Positions 34,137 through 43,329 of a DNA stretch of 64,000 nucleotides are shown in pieces. The stretch spans positions 1 to 64,000 of the forward strand of contig JAXJPR010000037.1 of NCBI GenBank assembly GCA_036311565.1, read 5' to 3'. The stretch's first letter is position 1; the number at the start of each line of letters is the position of its first letter. The stretch is from Fimousia sp036311565. Its GTDB lineage: Bacteria; Bacillota; Clostridia; Lachnospirales; Lachnospiraceae. The position numbers were made by a program, and so were the translations under genes. Under the pieces are notes generated by a model. It ran no database searches, had not been told where the DNA came from, and was given only the letters and a program-made list of their open reading frames with translations.

Positions 34137-35888
34137 ATGATAAAAATTCTTGCAGGAAGTATCAGGGAATACAAAAAGGATTCCATTTTAGCACCAATTC
34201 TAGTATCCCTGGAAGTTGTGATGGAAGTTGCGATTCCATTGCTCATGGCCAGATTAATTGATTATGGAATTGATCGTGGAGATATGAAATATATTTTTAT
34301 AATAGGAGTTATGCTTTTGGCTGCATCATTATTATCCTTGTTCTTTGGGGTAACAGCAGGTAAAGTTGCAGCATTTGCATCTGCAGGGTTTGCAGGCAAT
34401 TTAAGAGAAGATATGTATCGAAAGGTGCAGGAGTACTCATTTTCTAATATTGATCATTTTTCAACGGCCAGTATCGTGACCAGACTAACAACGGATGTGA
34501 CGAATATACAAAATGCATATCAGATGATTATTCGTACAGCATTTCGTTCCCCAACAACGATGATCTTTGCACTGATTTGTGCAATCCGAATTGATGCCAA
34601 ATTGTCCATGATCTTTATGGCAGTAATTCCAATTCTGGCCATTGGACTTTACTTGATCATGACGAGAGTCCATCCGATTTTTGTCAGAGTGTTTCATACG
34701 TATGATGATCTGAATGCAGTGGTACAGGAGAATCTTCATGGAATTCGTGTAGTAAAATCTTATGTAAGAGAAAAACATGAAGTAGAGAAGTTTTCTAAAA
34801 TATCTGAAATGATCTATAACGACTTTACAAAAGCAGAACAGATACTTGCACTTAATATGCCGGTGATGCAGTTTTGTGTATATGGATGTATGATCTTGAT
34901 TTCCTGGTTTGGAGCAAGAGCCGTAGTTTCTTGTGGTGGAGACCCTTCTTTGGGACTCAGTACAGGAGAATTGATGAGTTTATTTACCTATGCTATTCAA
35001 ATCCTTATGAGTCTGATGATGCTTTCTATGGTATTTGTTATGATTACCATTTCTCGTACTTCTGGAGAACGTATTGCAGAAATCTTAACAGAAGAGAGTG
35101 ATTTGACCAACTGTGATGATCCTATTATGGAAGTAAAAGACGGTTCTATTCGTTTTCAGAATGTTAGTTTTTCTTATTCCAACAATAAAGAAAAAGAATG
35201 TCTAAAGAACATTGATCTTTCTATTCAATCTGGAGAAACAGTAGGTATTATTGGAGGGATCGGATCAGCAAAAACTACGTTAATTCAGCTAATTCCAAGA
35301 CTTTATGATGTGACAGAAGGAAGTCTTATGGTAGGAGGTGTAGATGTACGTCAGATAGATCTGGAATCTTTGCGCCAGCAGGTAGCTGTTGTATTACAAA
35401 AAAACACATTATTTTCCGGTACAATCAAAGAGAACTTACGATGGGGGAATGAACATGCAACAGAGGAAGAAATGATATATGCATGTCAATTAGCTCAGGC
35501 AGATGAGTTTATAAAGCAGTTTCCTGATCAGTATGATACTTATATTGAACAGGGAGGAAGTAATGTATCTGGTGGTCAGAAACAAAGACTTTGTATTGCA
35601 AGAGCACTTTTAAAGAAGCCTAAAGTTTTGATTTTGGATGATTCAACGAGTGCGGTAGATACAAAAACGGATGCCAAAATTCGACAGGGATTTAAAGAGT
35701 TTATTCCAGAAACCACAAAGATAATTATTGCTCAAAGAATTTCGTCCGTACAGGATGCTGATAAGATTATTGTAATGGAGGATGGAAAAATCAGCGGATG
35801 TGGAACTCATGAGGAATTACTTGTGTCAAATGCTATTTATCAGGAAGTTTATGAATCACAGGTGAAGGGAGGAGAAGAGAATGAATAA
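34137..35888 (+). CDS. Heterodimeric ABC exporter, subunit with degenerate site
   Basis: A 583-residue half-transporter: six helices (about 15-300) and an ATPase domain (about 335-575). Walker A reads GGIGSAKTT (the last Gly is Ala), the signature is VSGGQKQR, and the residue after Walker B is Asp (LILDDSTSAVD) in place of the catalytic Glu. This is the hallmark of the degenerate half of exporters like YheI/YheH, EfrAB or LmrCD. GGAGGATGA lies before the ATG. The gene overlaps its partner by 8 bp. Cargo is probably a drug or lipid-like compound, but this is inference. Confidence 0.92.
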   Translation: MIKILAGSIREYKKDSILAPILVSLEVVMEVAIPLLMARLIDYGIDRGDMKYIFIIGVMLLAASLLSLFFGVTAGKVAAFASAGFAGNLREDMYRKVQEYSFSNIDHFSTASIVTRLTTDVTNIQNAYQMIIRTAFRSPTTMIFALICAIRIDAKLSMIFMAVIPILAIGLYLIMTRVHPIFVRVFHTYDDLNAVVQENLHGIRVVKSYVREKHEVEKFSKISEMIYNDFTKAEQILALNMPVMQFCVYGCMILISWFGARAVVSCGGDPSLGLSTGELMSLFTYAIQILMSLMMLSMVFVMITISRTSGERIAEILTEESDLTNCDDPIMEVKDGSIRFQNVSFSYSNNKEKECLKNIDLSIQSGETVGIIGGIGSAKTTLIQLIPRLYDVTEGSLMVGGVDVRQIDLESLRQQVAVVLQKNTLFSGTIKENLRWGNEHATEEEMIYACQLAQADEFIKQFPDQYDTYIEQGGSNVSGGQKQRLCIARALLKKPKVLILDDSTSAVDTKTDAKIRQGFKEFIPETTKIIIAQRISSVQDADKIIVMEDGKISGCGTHEELLVSNAIYQEVYESQVKGGEENE

Positions 35889-37770
35889 AAAACAATCTGT
35901 TGATAAAGATGTTTTAAAACGGCTATTGTCTGTTATGAGTCAATATAAAGGCAGAATAATCTTAGTAATTTTCTGTATCCTTGTAAGTGCTGCAGCCAGT
36001 GTAGCATCTTCGCTTTTTATTCAAAATCTAATCGATGATTATATTTCACCGCTTTTGCTAGAAGGCAGACCGGATTTTAGCGGGCTGTTAAAAGTGTTGT
36101 CATTGATGGCAATTCTTTATGTGGCAGGGATGGTATCTTCTTTTGCCTATAACTGGAATATGGCATTGGTAGCACAGGGAACTTTAAAAAAGATTCGTGA
36201 TGATATGTTTTCTCATATGCAGAAATTGCCAATTCCATATTTTGATCAGCATTCCCATGGAGATGTAATGAGTCATTATACGAATGACACCGATACATTA
36301 AGGCAGATGATTTCTCAATCTCTTCCCCAGCTTTTGAATTCAGTGGTTACAATTGTATCTGTATTTTGCGCAATGTTATCAATTAGTGTATGGCTGACGA
36401 TTTTAGTGTTGATCTGCATGTTCTTTATTATGAAAACCATTGGAACCATCGCTGGACGAAGTGGAAAGTACTTTATTCAGCAGCAGAGAGCATTGGGTGA
36501 TGTAAATGGCTACATTGAAGAAATGATTCATGGACAAAAAATAGTAAAAGTATTTTGTCACGAAGAAAAAGCCGAAGAAACATTTACAAAAAAGAATAAT
36601 GAACTGAAGAAAATAGCATCTACCGCAAATGCATATGCGAATATCTTAATGCCGGCGATGAATAATCTTGGATATGTTCTATATGTGGTAATTGCAGTTG
36701 TCGGAGGAGCAATGGGAATTGCTGGAGTAATGAACGTTAGTTTCACAGGTGTAAATACACTCTCTTTAGGAATGATCGCAGCATTTTTGCAGCTTTCAAG
36801 AAGTTTTATTCAGCCATTAGGCCAGGTTTCACAACAATTGAGTGCAGTTATCATGGCTTTAGCTGGTGCAAAAAGAATTTTTGAATTAATTGATGAAGAG
36901 ATTGAAGAAGACCATGGATATGTCCGTTTGGTAAATGCAAAATATGAAAATGGCATGCTGGTAGAAACAAAAGAACATACGGGAATTTGGGCATGGAAAC
37001 ATCCTCATAAGGATGGAACTTTGACTTATACAGAAGTCAGAGGAGAAGTACGGATGTTTGATGTGGATTTTGAATACGAAAAGAATAAACCAGTACTGCA
37101 CAACATTACTTTATATGCAAAACCAGGGCAAAAAGTAGCATTTGTCGGAGCAACTGGTGCAGGAAAAACTACGATTACCAATTTGATTAATCGCTTTTAT
37201 GATATTGCAGATGGAAAAATTCGCTACGATGGTATTAACATCAATAAAATCAGAAAAAGTGATTTGCGCCGTTCATTGGGAATTGTACTTCAGGATGTTC
37301 ATCTGTTTACAGGAACAGTTATGGATAATATTCGGTATGGGAAATTAGATGCGACAGATGAGGAATGTATAGCTGCGGCAAAACTGGCAAATGCAGATGG
37401 TTTTATCCGTATGCTTCCAGACGGGTATCATACAATGCTTTCTGGCGATGGAGGTGGACTTTCCCAGGGGCAAAGACAATTAATATCCATTGCAAGAGCA
37501 GCAGTAGCAGATCCTCCAGTAATGATTTTGGATGAAGCAACATCTTCGATTGATACAAGAACAGAGGCAATAGTACAAAGAGGAATGGATGCATTGATGC
37601 AGGGCCGCACCGTTTTTGTTATTGCTCATCGACTTTCTACAGTAAAAAACTCAAATGTTATTATGGTCTTAGATCACGGTAGAATCATTGAACGTGGTAC
37701 TCATGAGGAACTAATTGAGAAAAAAGGAAATTATTATCAATTATATACGGGTGCATTTGAGCTTCAGTAA
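35881..37770 (+). CDS. Heterodimeric ABC exporter, catalytically canonical subunit
   Basis: A 629-residue half-transporter, partner of the preceding gene. Walker A GATGAGKTT and the catalytic Glu in MILDEATSSID are canonical, but its signature is altered (LSQGQRQ instead of LSGGQ), as expected since it faces the degenerate site. Between helices and ATPase domain lies a roughly 50-residue insert (about 340-390, with HTGIWAWKHPHKDGT), also seen in relatives and of unknown role. The overlap with the first gene implies coupled 1:1 synthesis. It ends 12 bp before the deaminase gene. Confidence 0.92.
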   Translation: MNKKQSVDKDVLKRLLSVMSQYKGRIILVIFCILVSAAASVASSLFIQNLIDDYISPLLLEGRPDFSGLLKVLSLMAILYVAGMVSSFAYNWNMALVAQGTLKKIRDDMFSHMQKLPIPYFDQHSHGDVMSHYTNDTDTLRQMISQSLPQLLNSVVTIVSVFCAMLSISVWLTILVLICMFFIMKTIGTIAGRSGKYFIQQQRALGDVNGYIEEMIHGQKIVKVFCHEEKAEETFTKKNNELKKIASTANAYANILMPAMNNLGYVLYVVIAVVGGAMGIAGVMNVSFTGVNTLSLGMIAAFLQLSRSFIQPLGQVSQQLSAVIMALAGAKRIFELIDEEIEEDHGYVRLVNAKYENGMLVETKEHTGIWAWKHPHKDGTLTYTEVRGEVRMFDVDFEYEKNKPVLHNITLYAKPGQKVAFVGATGAGKTTITNLINRFYDIADGKIRYDGININKIRKSDLRRSLGIVLQDVHLFTGTVMDNIRYGKLDATDEECIAAAKLANADGFIRMLPDGYHTMLSGDGGGLSQGQRQLISIARAAVADPPVMILDEATSSIDTRTEAIVQRGMDALMQGRTVFVIAHRLSTVKNSNVIMVLDHGRIIERGTHEELIEKKGNYYQLYTGAFELQ

Positions 37771-37782
37771 GGAGAAGTTGAT

Positions 37783-38769
37783 ATGAAGGAAAGAGAAAGT
37801 TATATTGATCTTCATTTACATTTGGATGGTGCGATTACACCACAAATTGCAAGAAAATTGGCAAAACTTCAAGGAATCCCGCTTTTTGATGATGAGGAAA
37901 AATTGAAAGAACAATTATCCGTTCCGGCTGATTGTAATAATTTAAATGATTTTTTAAAGTGTTTTGAACTGCCGCTTTCTCTGTTACAAACGGAAGCGGG
38001 GGTTGAAGAAGCCATATATCTGGTACAGGAAGCAGTAAAGGCAGATGGGGTGATCTATGGGGAAATACGATTTGCACCACAGCTTCATTGTCGCCAGGGA
38101 CTTAGCCAGGAACAGGTAGTGATTGCTGCATTAAAAGGTTTGAAGCGTTCAAGTCTTGCCTGTAACTTAATTTTATGTTGTATGAGAGGAGAAAATCTGG
38201 AAAAAGCAAATTTAGAAACCGTATATCTGGCAAAAAAATATTTAGTTGTGGATGGAGGAATCACTGCCATTGATCTGGCTGGAGCAGAAGGGCTATATCC
38301 TACAAAAGATTACGAATCCATTTTTAAAATCGCAGTAGAAGAGAGAATTCCATTTACGATTCATGCAGGAGAAGCGGCAGGTGCAGACAGTATTTGGCAG
38401 GCAATAAAATTTGGTGCATCCAGAATCGGGCATGGAATTCGAGCACAGGAAGACAATAATTTAATGAAAGAATTAGCAGATAAGAATATTTGTCTGGAGC
38501 TATGTCCAACCAGCAATCGTCAGACAAAAGCGGTTCTGGATATGAATCAATATCCATTAGGACAATTTTTGGAACAAGGATTGTGCGTAACCATTAATAC
38601 GGATGATATGGCTATTTCAAGAACCAATATCCAAAAAGAATTTGCATATATCAAATCTGCATTTGGAATTTCAAAAGAACAGGAAGACAATATAAAAGAA
38701 AATGCCATAGAATCAGCATTTACTTCCAGTGAAAGAAAAAAACAGCTAAAAGAGTTTATGGGATTGTAA
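37783..38769 (+). CDS. add: Adenosine deaminase
   Basis: A 328-residue TIM-barrel deaminase. Zn ligands are in DLHLHLDGA (about 5-13), the substrate His/Glu in TIHAGEAAG (about 193), GHGIRA near 213, and the metal Asp in TINTDDMA near 268. It converts adenosine or deoxyadenosine to inosine for salvage. It follows the ABC exporter by 12 bp with AAGGAG, so it may share that transcript; the reason for the link is not evident. Terminator follows. Confidence 0.93.
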   Translation: MKERESYIDLHLHLDGAITPQIARKLAKLQGIPLFDDEEKLKEQLSVPADCNNLNDFLKCFELPLSLLQTEAGVEEAIYLVQEAVKADGVIYGEIRFAPQLHCRQGLSQEQVVIAALKGLKRSSLACNLILCCMRGENLEKANLETVYLAKKYLVVDGGITAIDLAGAEGLYPTKDYESIFKIAVEERIPFTIHAGEAAGADSIWQAIKFGASRIGHGIRAQEDNNLMKELADKNICLELCPTSNRQTKAVLDMNQYPLGQFLEQGLCVTINTDDMAISRTNIQKEFAYIKSAFGISKEQEDNIKENAIESAFTSSERKKQLKEFMGL

Positions 38770-38773
38770 TGAG

Positions 38774-38811
38774 GAAAACCAGCCACAGGTAACTGACAGG
38801 CTGGTTTTCTT
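38774..38811. terminator. Terminator after add
   Basis: GAAAACCAGCC and GGCTGGTTTTC form an 11-bp stem with a 14-base loop. The A and T runs on both sides would let it work in either direction. Confidence 0.85.
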
Positions 38812-38819
38812 ATCGTCTG

Positions 38820-38979
38820 TACAGAACAGAATCTTTTATAAAAAGTCATTTACATCGAAAGAATCTTTATTGGTATTTATCCACGGGTGAATTCGGGGTG
38901 GTATTCGTGGAGTATTTGTACTCAAGAAAAGAGACTCTTATCACATATGCTATAGCATCTGTTTGGATTCTGTTCTGTA
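38820..38979 (+). ncRNA. Candidate structured RNA closed by a 14-bp stem
   Basis: In a 420-bp stretch with no gene, TACAGAACAGAATC (38820-38833) is the exact complement of GATTCTGTTCTGTA (38966-38979). Inside are further helices: TCCACGGGTG with TATTCGTGGA (38880-38889/38902-38911, three or four G-U pairs that only work for a plus-strand RNA), GTA/TAC at 38912-38921 and ATGC/GCAT at 38947-38958. A small hairpin AATGA/TCATT plus TTTT follows at 38979-38997. Strand is uncertain: a minus-strand transcript could use the shared terminator at 38774-38811. No family is recognised. Confidence 0.45.
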
Positions 38980-39121
38980 ATGAGTTTCATTTTTTATTAT
39001 CTTAAGTTTACCATGAGAAAAGCACGGATTCAAATAAATGTAACATTTTTTATAAAGTTTATAAATACTTAAGGAATTGTTTTTCTTTTTGAGCGCGGAA
39101 AGTAAAAAATATTGGATTTGT

Positions 39122-39150
39122 TTGTAAAAAAGGATAATCTATTTTATAAT
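39122..39150 (+). promoter_or_regulatory. Promoter of the alarmone synthetase gene
   Basis: TTGTAA (39122-39127), 17 bp, TATAAT (39145-39150), 40 bp before the start codon. Confidence 0.7.
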
Positions 39151-39190
39151 AAGGATATATTTTAAAGACTGGCAAAGGAGTGTGATAGAA

Positions 39191-39886
39191 ATGGCGGATA
39201 TGAAAACAAATGGGTTTGAGGAGTGGGTGAACCAATTAGGAGAACAATCAGCACTGGATACCTTTCTATCCTTAAAAGAGAACACGATACAATATAGAAA
39301 ATTAATGACGTATTATAGATGTGCAATTATGGAGATTGAAACCAAATTAAAAGTGCTCAATGAAGAATTTTCTCTGCAATACGATCGAAATCCTATCGAA
39401 TCCGTTAAAAGCAGATTAAAATCTCATGAAGGAATTGTTCGGAAACTGCATAAAAAGAATCTTCCGATGAACTGGAAATCAGTGGAAGAATATGTTCGTG
39501 ACGTGGCAGGTGTCAGAGTTGTTTGTTCTTTTCCAGAAGATATTTATTTAATAGCGGATTGTCTGTTAGCACAAGATGATATTACATTAATTGAGAAAAA
39601 AGATTATATCAAACATCCAAAAGAAAGTGGCTATCGTAGTCTTCATTTGATTGTAGAAGTACCAATCTTTTTACAGAATGAGAAAAAACAAATGAAAGTT
39701 GAAATACAGCTTCGAACCATTGCTATGGATTTTTGGGCCAGTTTGGAACATAAACTTCGTTATAAAAAAGATATTAAATCAGAAGAAACAAAGCAGTTGT
39801 CTGAAGAATTAATAGAATGTGCCCAAATTAGTGCTTCTTTGGATTATCGAATGCAGGAAATCAGAAATCAAATTCAAGGAGAATAA
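39191..39886 (+). CDS. Small alarmone synthetase ((p)ppGpp synthetase, RelP/YwaC-like)
   Basis: A 231-residue single-domain synthetase lacking hydrolase and ACT/TGS domains. Synthetase motifs are NPIESVKSRLKSHEGIVRKL, VRDVAGVRVVCSFPEDIY, KDYIKHPKESGYRSLHLIVEVP and VEIQLRTIAMDFWASLEHKLRYK, including the catalytic Glu-x-Gln. It transfers pyrophosphate from ATP to GDP/GTP. The motif wording fits YwaC/RelP better than YjbM/RelQ. ATG 39191 follows AAAGGAG at proper distance. It has its own promoter and terminator, typical of stress-induced synthetases. Confidence 0.92.
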   Translation: MADMKTNGFEEWVNQLGEQSALDTFLSLKENTIQYRKLMTYYRCAIMEIETKLKVLNEEFSLQYDRNPIESVKSRLKSHEGIVRKLHKKNLPMNWKSVEEYVRDVAGVRVVCSFPEDIYLIADCLLAQDDITLIEKKDYIKHPKESGYRSLHLIVEVPIFLQNEKKQMKVEIQLRTIAMDFWASLEHKLRYKKDIKSEETKQLSEELIECAQISASLDYRMQEIRNQIQGE

Positions 39887-39891
39887 ATGAT

Positions 39892-39930
39892 AAGAGGAAA
39901 CTATCGTTTGGGATAGTTCCTCTTTTTTTT
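39892..39930 (+). terminator. Terminator after the alarmone synthetase
   Basis: GAGGAAACTATC pairs with GATAGTTCCTC (one bulged A), followed by eight T. It faces the convergent asparaginase gene. Confidence 0.88.
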
Positions 39931-39958
39931 ATTTATTTCAGAAATATTGTATCCTGAT

Positions 39959-40933
39959 TTATTGATTTTGCTGCCAAAGGAATGGGATTTCTTTATAATT
40001 CGGTTCTTTTCCCAGCAACATCATAAGAAGTACAACGGTAGATTCTGTAGACATTTTTCCTGCTGAAAGGGCACCTGCCTGTAAAGCCATAGATCCTACT
40101 TCATAAGTATCGCAGCTACATCCTCCATAAGTACATTGAGTTCCCAGAATTACAGGAATTTTTTTCTTGGAAGCATACTGGAGTGCAGGAAGGATACTGC
40201 GTCCAGTTCCAGGAACATTTCCACTGCCATATCCATTGATGATGATGCCTTTTACTCCAGAATCAATGGCATGAATGATGAAATCGGGAGAAAAACCAGG
40301 AAAGATCTGAAATAAGGCGATATTGGTACAAAATTTATCTGTAAGAGTAGATGGAAGACGGGAAGTCTTCACACTATCGCTAAGGAATATGGTCTTCTGG
40401 TCTTTAATATATCCAATAGGATTACTGCCATCTGCATGGGCAAAAGCGTTAAAATCCACGGAATGGATTTTGGTTGATTTTCTCCCATCTAAAATACGGG
40501 AATGGAAAACAATATGGACACCAGGGCGACCGGAAAGGGCAGTAAGAATTGCATCCCATAAGTTTTGTTTTGCATCTGTACCCGGAGCAGTGATCGGAAG
40601 CTGTGATCCGGTCAAAATCACAGGTTTCTCCAAATTATTGATCATATAGGATAAAGCGGAAGCAGTATATGCCATGGTGTCTGTTCCGTGGGTGATAATA
40701 ATTCCATCATACAATGGAAGAGCGAAAAAAACTTCATTAGCAATGGTTTTCCAGTCTTCCGGCTGCAGATTGGTACTATCCAGGTTTAAAATTTGGCGTA
40801 CGGTTAGATGACAAAGTGTTCCTAGTTCGGGAATGGCATCTAAGAGGCTGCTATTTGCACTTGGAGATAGTCCATGTTGAGACGGCACTGATGCAATTGT
40901 TCCGCCAGTAGTTAATAATAATATGCGTTTCAT
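39959..40933 (-). CDS. ansA: Type I L-asparaginase
   Basis: A 324-residue cytoplasmic asparaginase without signal peptide. The two nucleophile motifs are TTGGTIAS (about 8-15) and HGTDTMAYTASAL (about 83). It hydrolyses asparagine to aspartate and ammonia. GAAAGGA precedes the ATG on the minus strand. The C-terminal part has CTYGGCSCDTYEVG, with three Cys close together that are not part of the active site. It is transcribed alone, divergent from the NhaC gene. Confidence 0.92.
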   Translation of the reverse strand: MKRILLLTTGGTIASVPSQHGLSPSANSSLLDAIPELGTLCHLTVRQILNLDSTNLQPEDWKTIANEVFFALPLYDGIIITHGTDTMAYTASALSYMINNLEKPVILTGSQLPITAPGTDAKQNLWDAILTALSGRPGVHIVFHSRILDGRKSTKIHSVDFNAFAHADGSNPIGYIKDQKTIFLSDSVKTSRLPSTLTDKFCTNIALFQIFPGFSPDFIIHAIDSGVKGIIINGYGSGNVPGTGRSILPALQYASKKKIPVILGTQCTYGGCSCDTYEVGSMALQAGALSAGKMSTESTVVLLMMLLGKEPNYKEIPFLWQQNQ

Positions 40934-41070
40934 GAGAAATCCTTTCTAATTGTTTGAATATCGTGGATACTATTTTATTTTACACAAAATTACAGGTTGT
41001 TCCAAGAAAAAAGTAATGATAGAATATTACTCTGGCAAAAGACAAAGATTAGAGGAGGAAAGTATAAGTT

Positions 41071-42390
41071 ATGAAAAAAGAAAAAGGAAATGCAATTGCA
41101 TTACTTCCAATTGGTGTATTTTTAATTTTGTATTTGGGACTTGGAATTTTATTCGAGTATGTAATGAAAATCGAGATGGGATTTTATATGATCCCAATTG
41201 TTGTTGCATTTATGGCAGCGATTTTTGTGGCGTGTATACAAAATCGAACCGTTTCTTTTGATGAAAAACTAGAAATTATGGGAAACAGTTTAAGTGACAA
41301 GAATATTATTACCATGATTTTGATTTTTATGACGGCAGGTATTTTTGTGGGAGTTGTTGGACGTGGAGGAGCACAGAGCGTTGCTTATTTTATGCTTTCT
41401 ATATTTCCATTAAAATTTGCACCAGCAGTTTTATTTCTCGTATCGTGTTTTATTTCTACAGCCATGGGAACGTCCACAGGAACAATTGCATTAATTGTAC
41501 CAATTGCAGTTTCTGTTGCGAATTTGACAGGTTTTTCTTTTGCATTGTGCATTGGATCTGTAATGGGAGGTGCCATGTTTGGCGATAACCTTTCTTTAAT
41601 TTCAGATACGACCATTGCGGCATGTAATACTCAAGGATGTCCAATGAAAGATAAATTTAAGGAAAATTTCTTTATTGCACTTCCGGCAGCAATTGCATCG
41701 GTTGTAGTAATTGTTTTTATGTCATCTGGTGTTCCGCAAACAAATCAAATGAATGATACATATTCCTTGATTCAGGTTTTTCCATATATATTAGTATTGA
41801 TCGGTGGAATTGCAGGGATGAATGTATTTCTAATTTTATTTGTAGGAATTGTTACTGGTTCCATTATCATGGTTGTTACAGGAACGTTGACCCCAATAGA
41901 TCTTTTGACCAATATGGGAAGTGGTGCCTCTGGAATGTTTGAAACATCTATGGTAGCGATTTTAGTATCTGCATTATGTGGGCTGATTCGGGAATATGGT
42001 GGTTTTGATGCCTTATTATATAGCATTAAGAAAGTGTTTCGAGGCAAAAAAGGAGGACAACTTGGTATGGGGCTTTTGGTAGGAGCCATGGATATTGCAA
42101 CTGCAAATAATACAGTTGCAATTGTTATGACTGGAAGCATTGCAAAAGAAATGGCAAAAGATTATGGTATTTCTCCAAGTAAAAGTGCCTCTATTTTGGA
42201 TACGTTTAGCTGCATCTTCCAGGGAATTATCCCTTATGGAGCACAGATGCTATATGCAGTCAGTACAGCAGTCACAATGGGATGTCAGATATCAGCATTT
42301 GAGATTATTCCAAAACTGTATTACCCATTCTTTTTGTTGATCAGTTCTCTGGTATTTATTTTTATTCTTCCAGACCGTAAATCAGCATAA
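41071..42390 (+). CDS. NhaC-family Na+/H+ antiporter
   Basis: A 439-residue integral membrane protein with about 11-12 helices. Family segments include GRGGAQSVAYFMLSI, FISTAMGTSTGTIALIVPIA, GGAMFGDNLSLISDTTIAA and AMDIATANNTVAIVMTG. It should exchange Na+ (or a charged metabolite such as malate/lactate in MleN-like members) for protons. AGAGGAGG precedes the ATG by about 14 bases, slightly long. It is separated from the next gene by 76 bp with a TATAAT box, so probably transcribed on its own. Confidence 0.88.
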   Translation: MKKEKGNAIALLPIGVFLILYLGLGILFEYVMKIEMGFYMIPIVVAFMAAIFVACIQNRTVSFDEKLEIMGNSLSDKNIITMILIFMTAGIFVGVVGRGGAQSVAYFMLSIFPLKFAPAVLFLVSCFISTAMGTSTGTIALIVPIAVSVANLTGFSFALCIGSVMGGAMFGDNLSLISDTTIAACNTQGCPMKDKFKENFFIALPAAIASVVVIVFMSSGVPQTNQMNDTYSLIQVFPYILVLIGGIAGMNVFLILFVGIVTGSIIMVVTGTLTPIDLLTNMGSGASGMFETSMVAILVSALCGLIREYGGFDALLYSIKKVFRGKKGGQLGMGLLVGAMDIATANNTVAIVMTGSIAKEMAKDYGISPSKSASILDTFSCIFQGIIPYGAQMLYAVSTAVTMGCQISAFEIIPKLYYPFFLLISSLVFIFILPDRKSA

Positions 42391-42466
42391 AAGATATCAA
42401 CTGGTTTTCTGTTGTAAAATAACATATAATGATAGTGAGTATATATAATGGGAAGGGGAAATCTTC

Positions 42467-43222
42467 ATGGAAAAACTTCAGGTCATTCGTAATTTAGGAG
42501 ATTTAATTGATGTTATTGAAGAAATTGCTGGTAATGAGATTTACTGGTATCGGGGACATGGTAATAAAGACTGGGAACTGATTCCGTCGGTTCAGCGGTC
42601 TGTTTATCAGGGAAAAGAACAATATCTTGCCAATGATTTTTATATGAAAGCAAGTGTAACGCTACATGAAAAACCGGATTTTCGAAATTATTCTGCCTGG
42701 CTTTCTATTATGAGGCATTATGGACTTCCGACCAGATTACTTGATTGGACAAGATCTCCATTGATTGCCGCATATTTTGCTGTAGATGACTGGGAACGAA
42801 GGTCAAATAGAGATGGATGCATTTGGATTTTGTCTCCATCAAAATTAAATTCAATGGAAGGCTTTCAGGAATATTTGTATTCCATTGATTCTCATACGGC
42901 TCTTCAGATGATTCGTCCAGCATTTAAAAAAGAGTATGTACCAGAGAATAAAGCTGTAATCGATCGGATTCTTGCGTGTTATCCAATTGAACATGATATG
43001 AGAATTTATGTTCAACAGTCAGCGTTTACTCTCCATAATACAAGTCGGAAACTGGAAGAGATTCAGGAAGAAGGACTGCTTCAAAAAATTATTATTCCAG
43101 GAGAGGTAAAAGAACGAATTTATCACGAATTAAAGATTATGGGAATCTCGTTATCTCATGTATATCCGGATGCGCAAAATATTGCAACAGAGTTGATCCA
43201 TGAATGTGATAAATTTCGATAA
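42467..43222 (+). CDS. FRG-domain protein
   Basis: A 251-residue soluble protein with the FRG domain: the namesake region WYRGHGNKDWELIPSVQR (about 26-43) and the hallmark MRHYGLPTRLLDWTRSPLIAAYFAVDD (split about 82-107). Biochemical function of FRG is unknown; it occurs alone and in some phage-defence gene sets. Here no other defence gene adjoins. A Cys/His catalytic triad is not evident. GGAAGGGGAAA precedes the ATG. The C-terminal 100 residues end in LSHVYPDAQNIATEL, also family-typical. Confidence 0.88.
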   Translation: MEKLQVIRNLGDLIDVIEEIAGNEIYWYRGHGNKDWELIPSVQRSVYQGKEQYLANDFYMKASVTLHEKPDFRNYSAWLSIMRHYGLPTRLLDWTRSPLIAAYFAVDDWERRSNRDGCIWILSPSKLNSMEGFQEYLYSIDSHTALQMIRPAFKKEYVPENKAVIDRILACYPIEHDMRIYVQQSAFTLHNTSRKLEEIQEEGLLQKIIIPGEVKERIYHELKIMGISLSHVYPDAQNIATELIHECDKFR

Positions 43223-43329
43223 AATTATTATTTTTACTTATCACAGTAGAGAAAAAATGTTATGATGATATGGCTGTGTCAAAATGCGTCTGATGCAGCT
43301 AATTTCAATGAAACATTAGGAGATGGATT

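Noticed and set aside
34870..35101. Alternate frame within the first ABC exporter subunit
   Set aside because: Trp/Tyr/Cys-rich out-of-frame reading of a transmembrane gene; no homology suggested.
38820..38979. Assignment of the structured RNA as 6S RNA
   Set aside because: Size is similar, but I could not recognise the conserved central bubble or flanking sequence of 6S RNA.
40323..40649. Plus-strand open frame of 108 codons inside the asparaginase gene
   Set aside because: Antisense shadow of a conserved coding sequence; no initiation signals.
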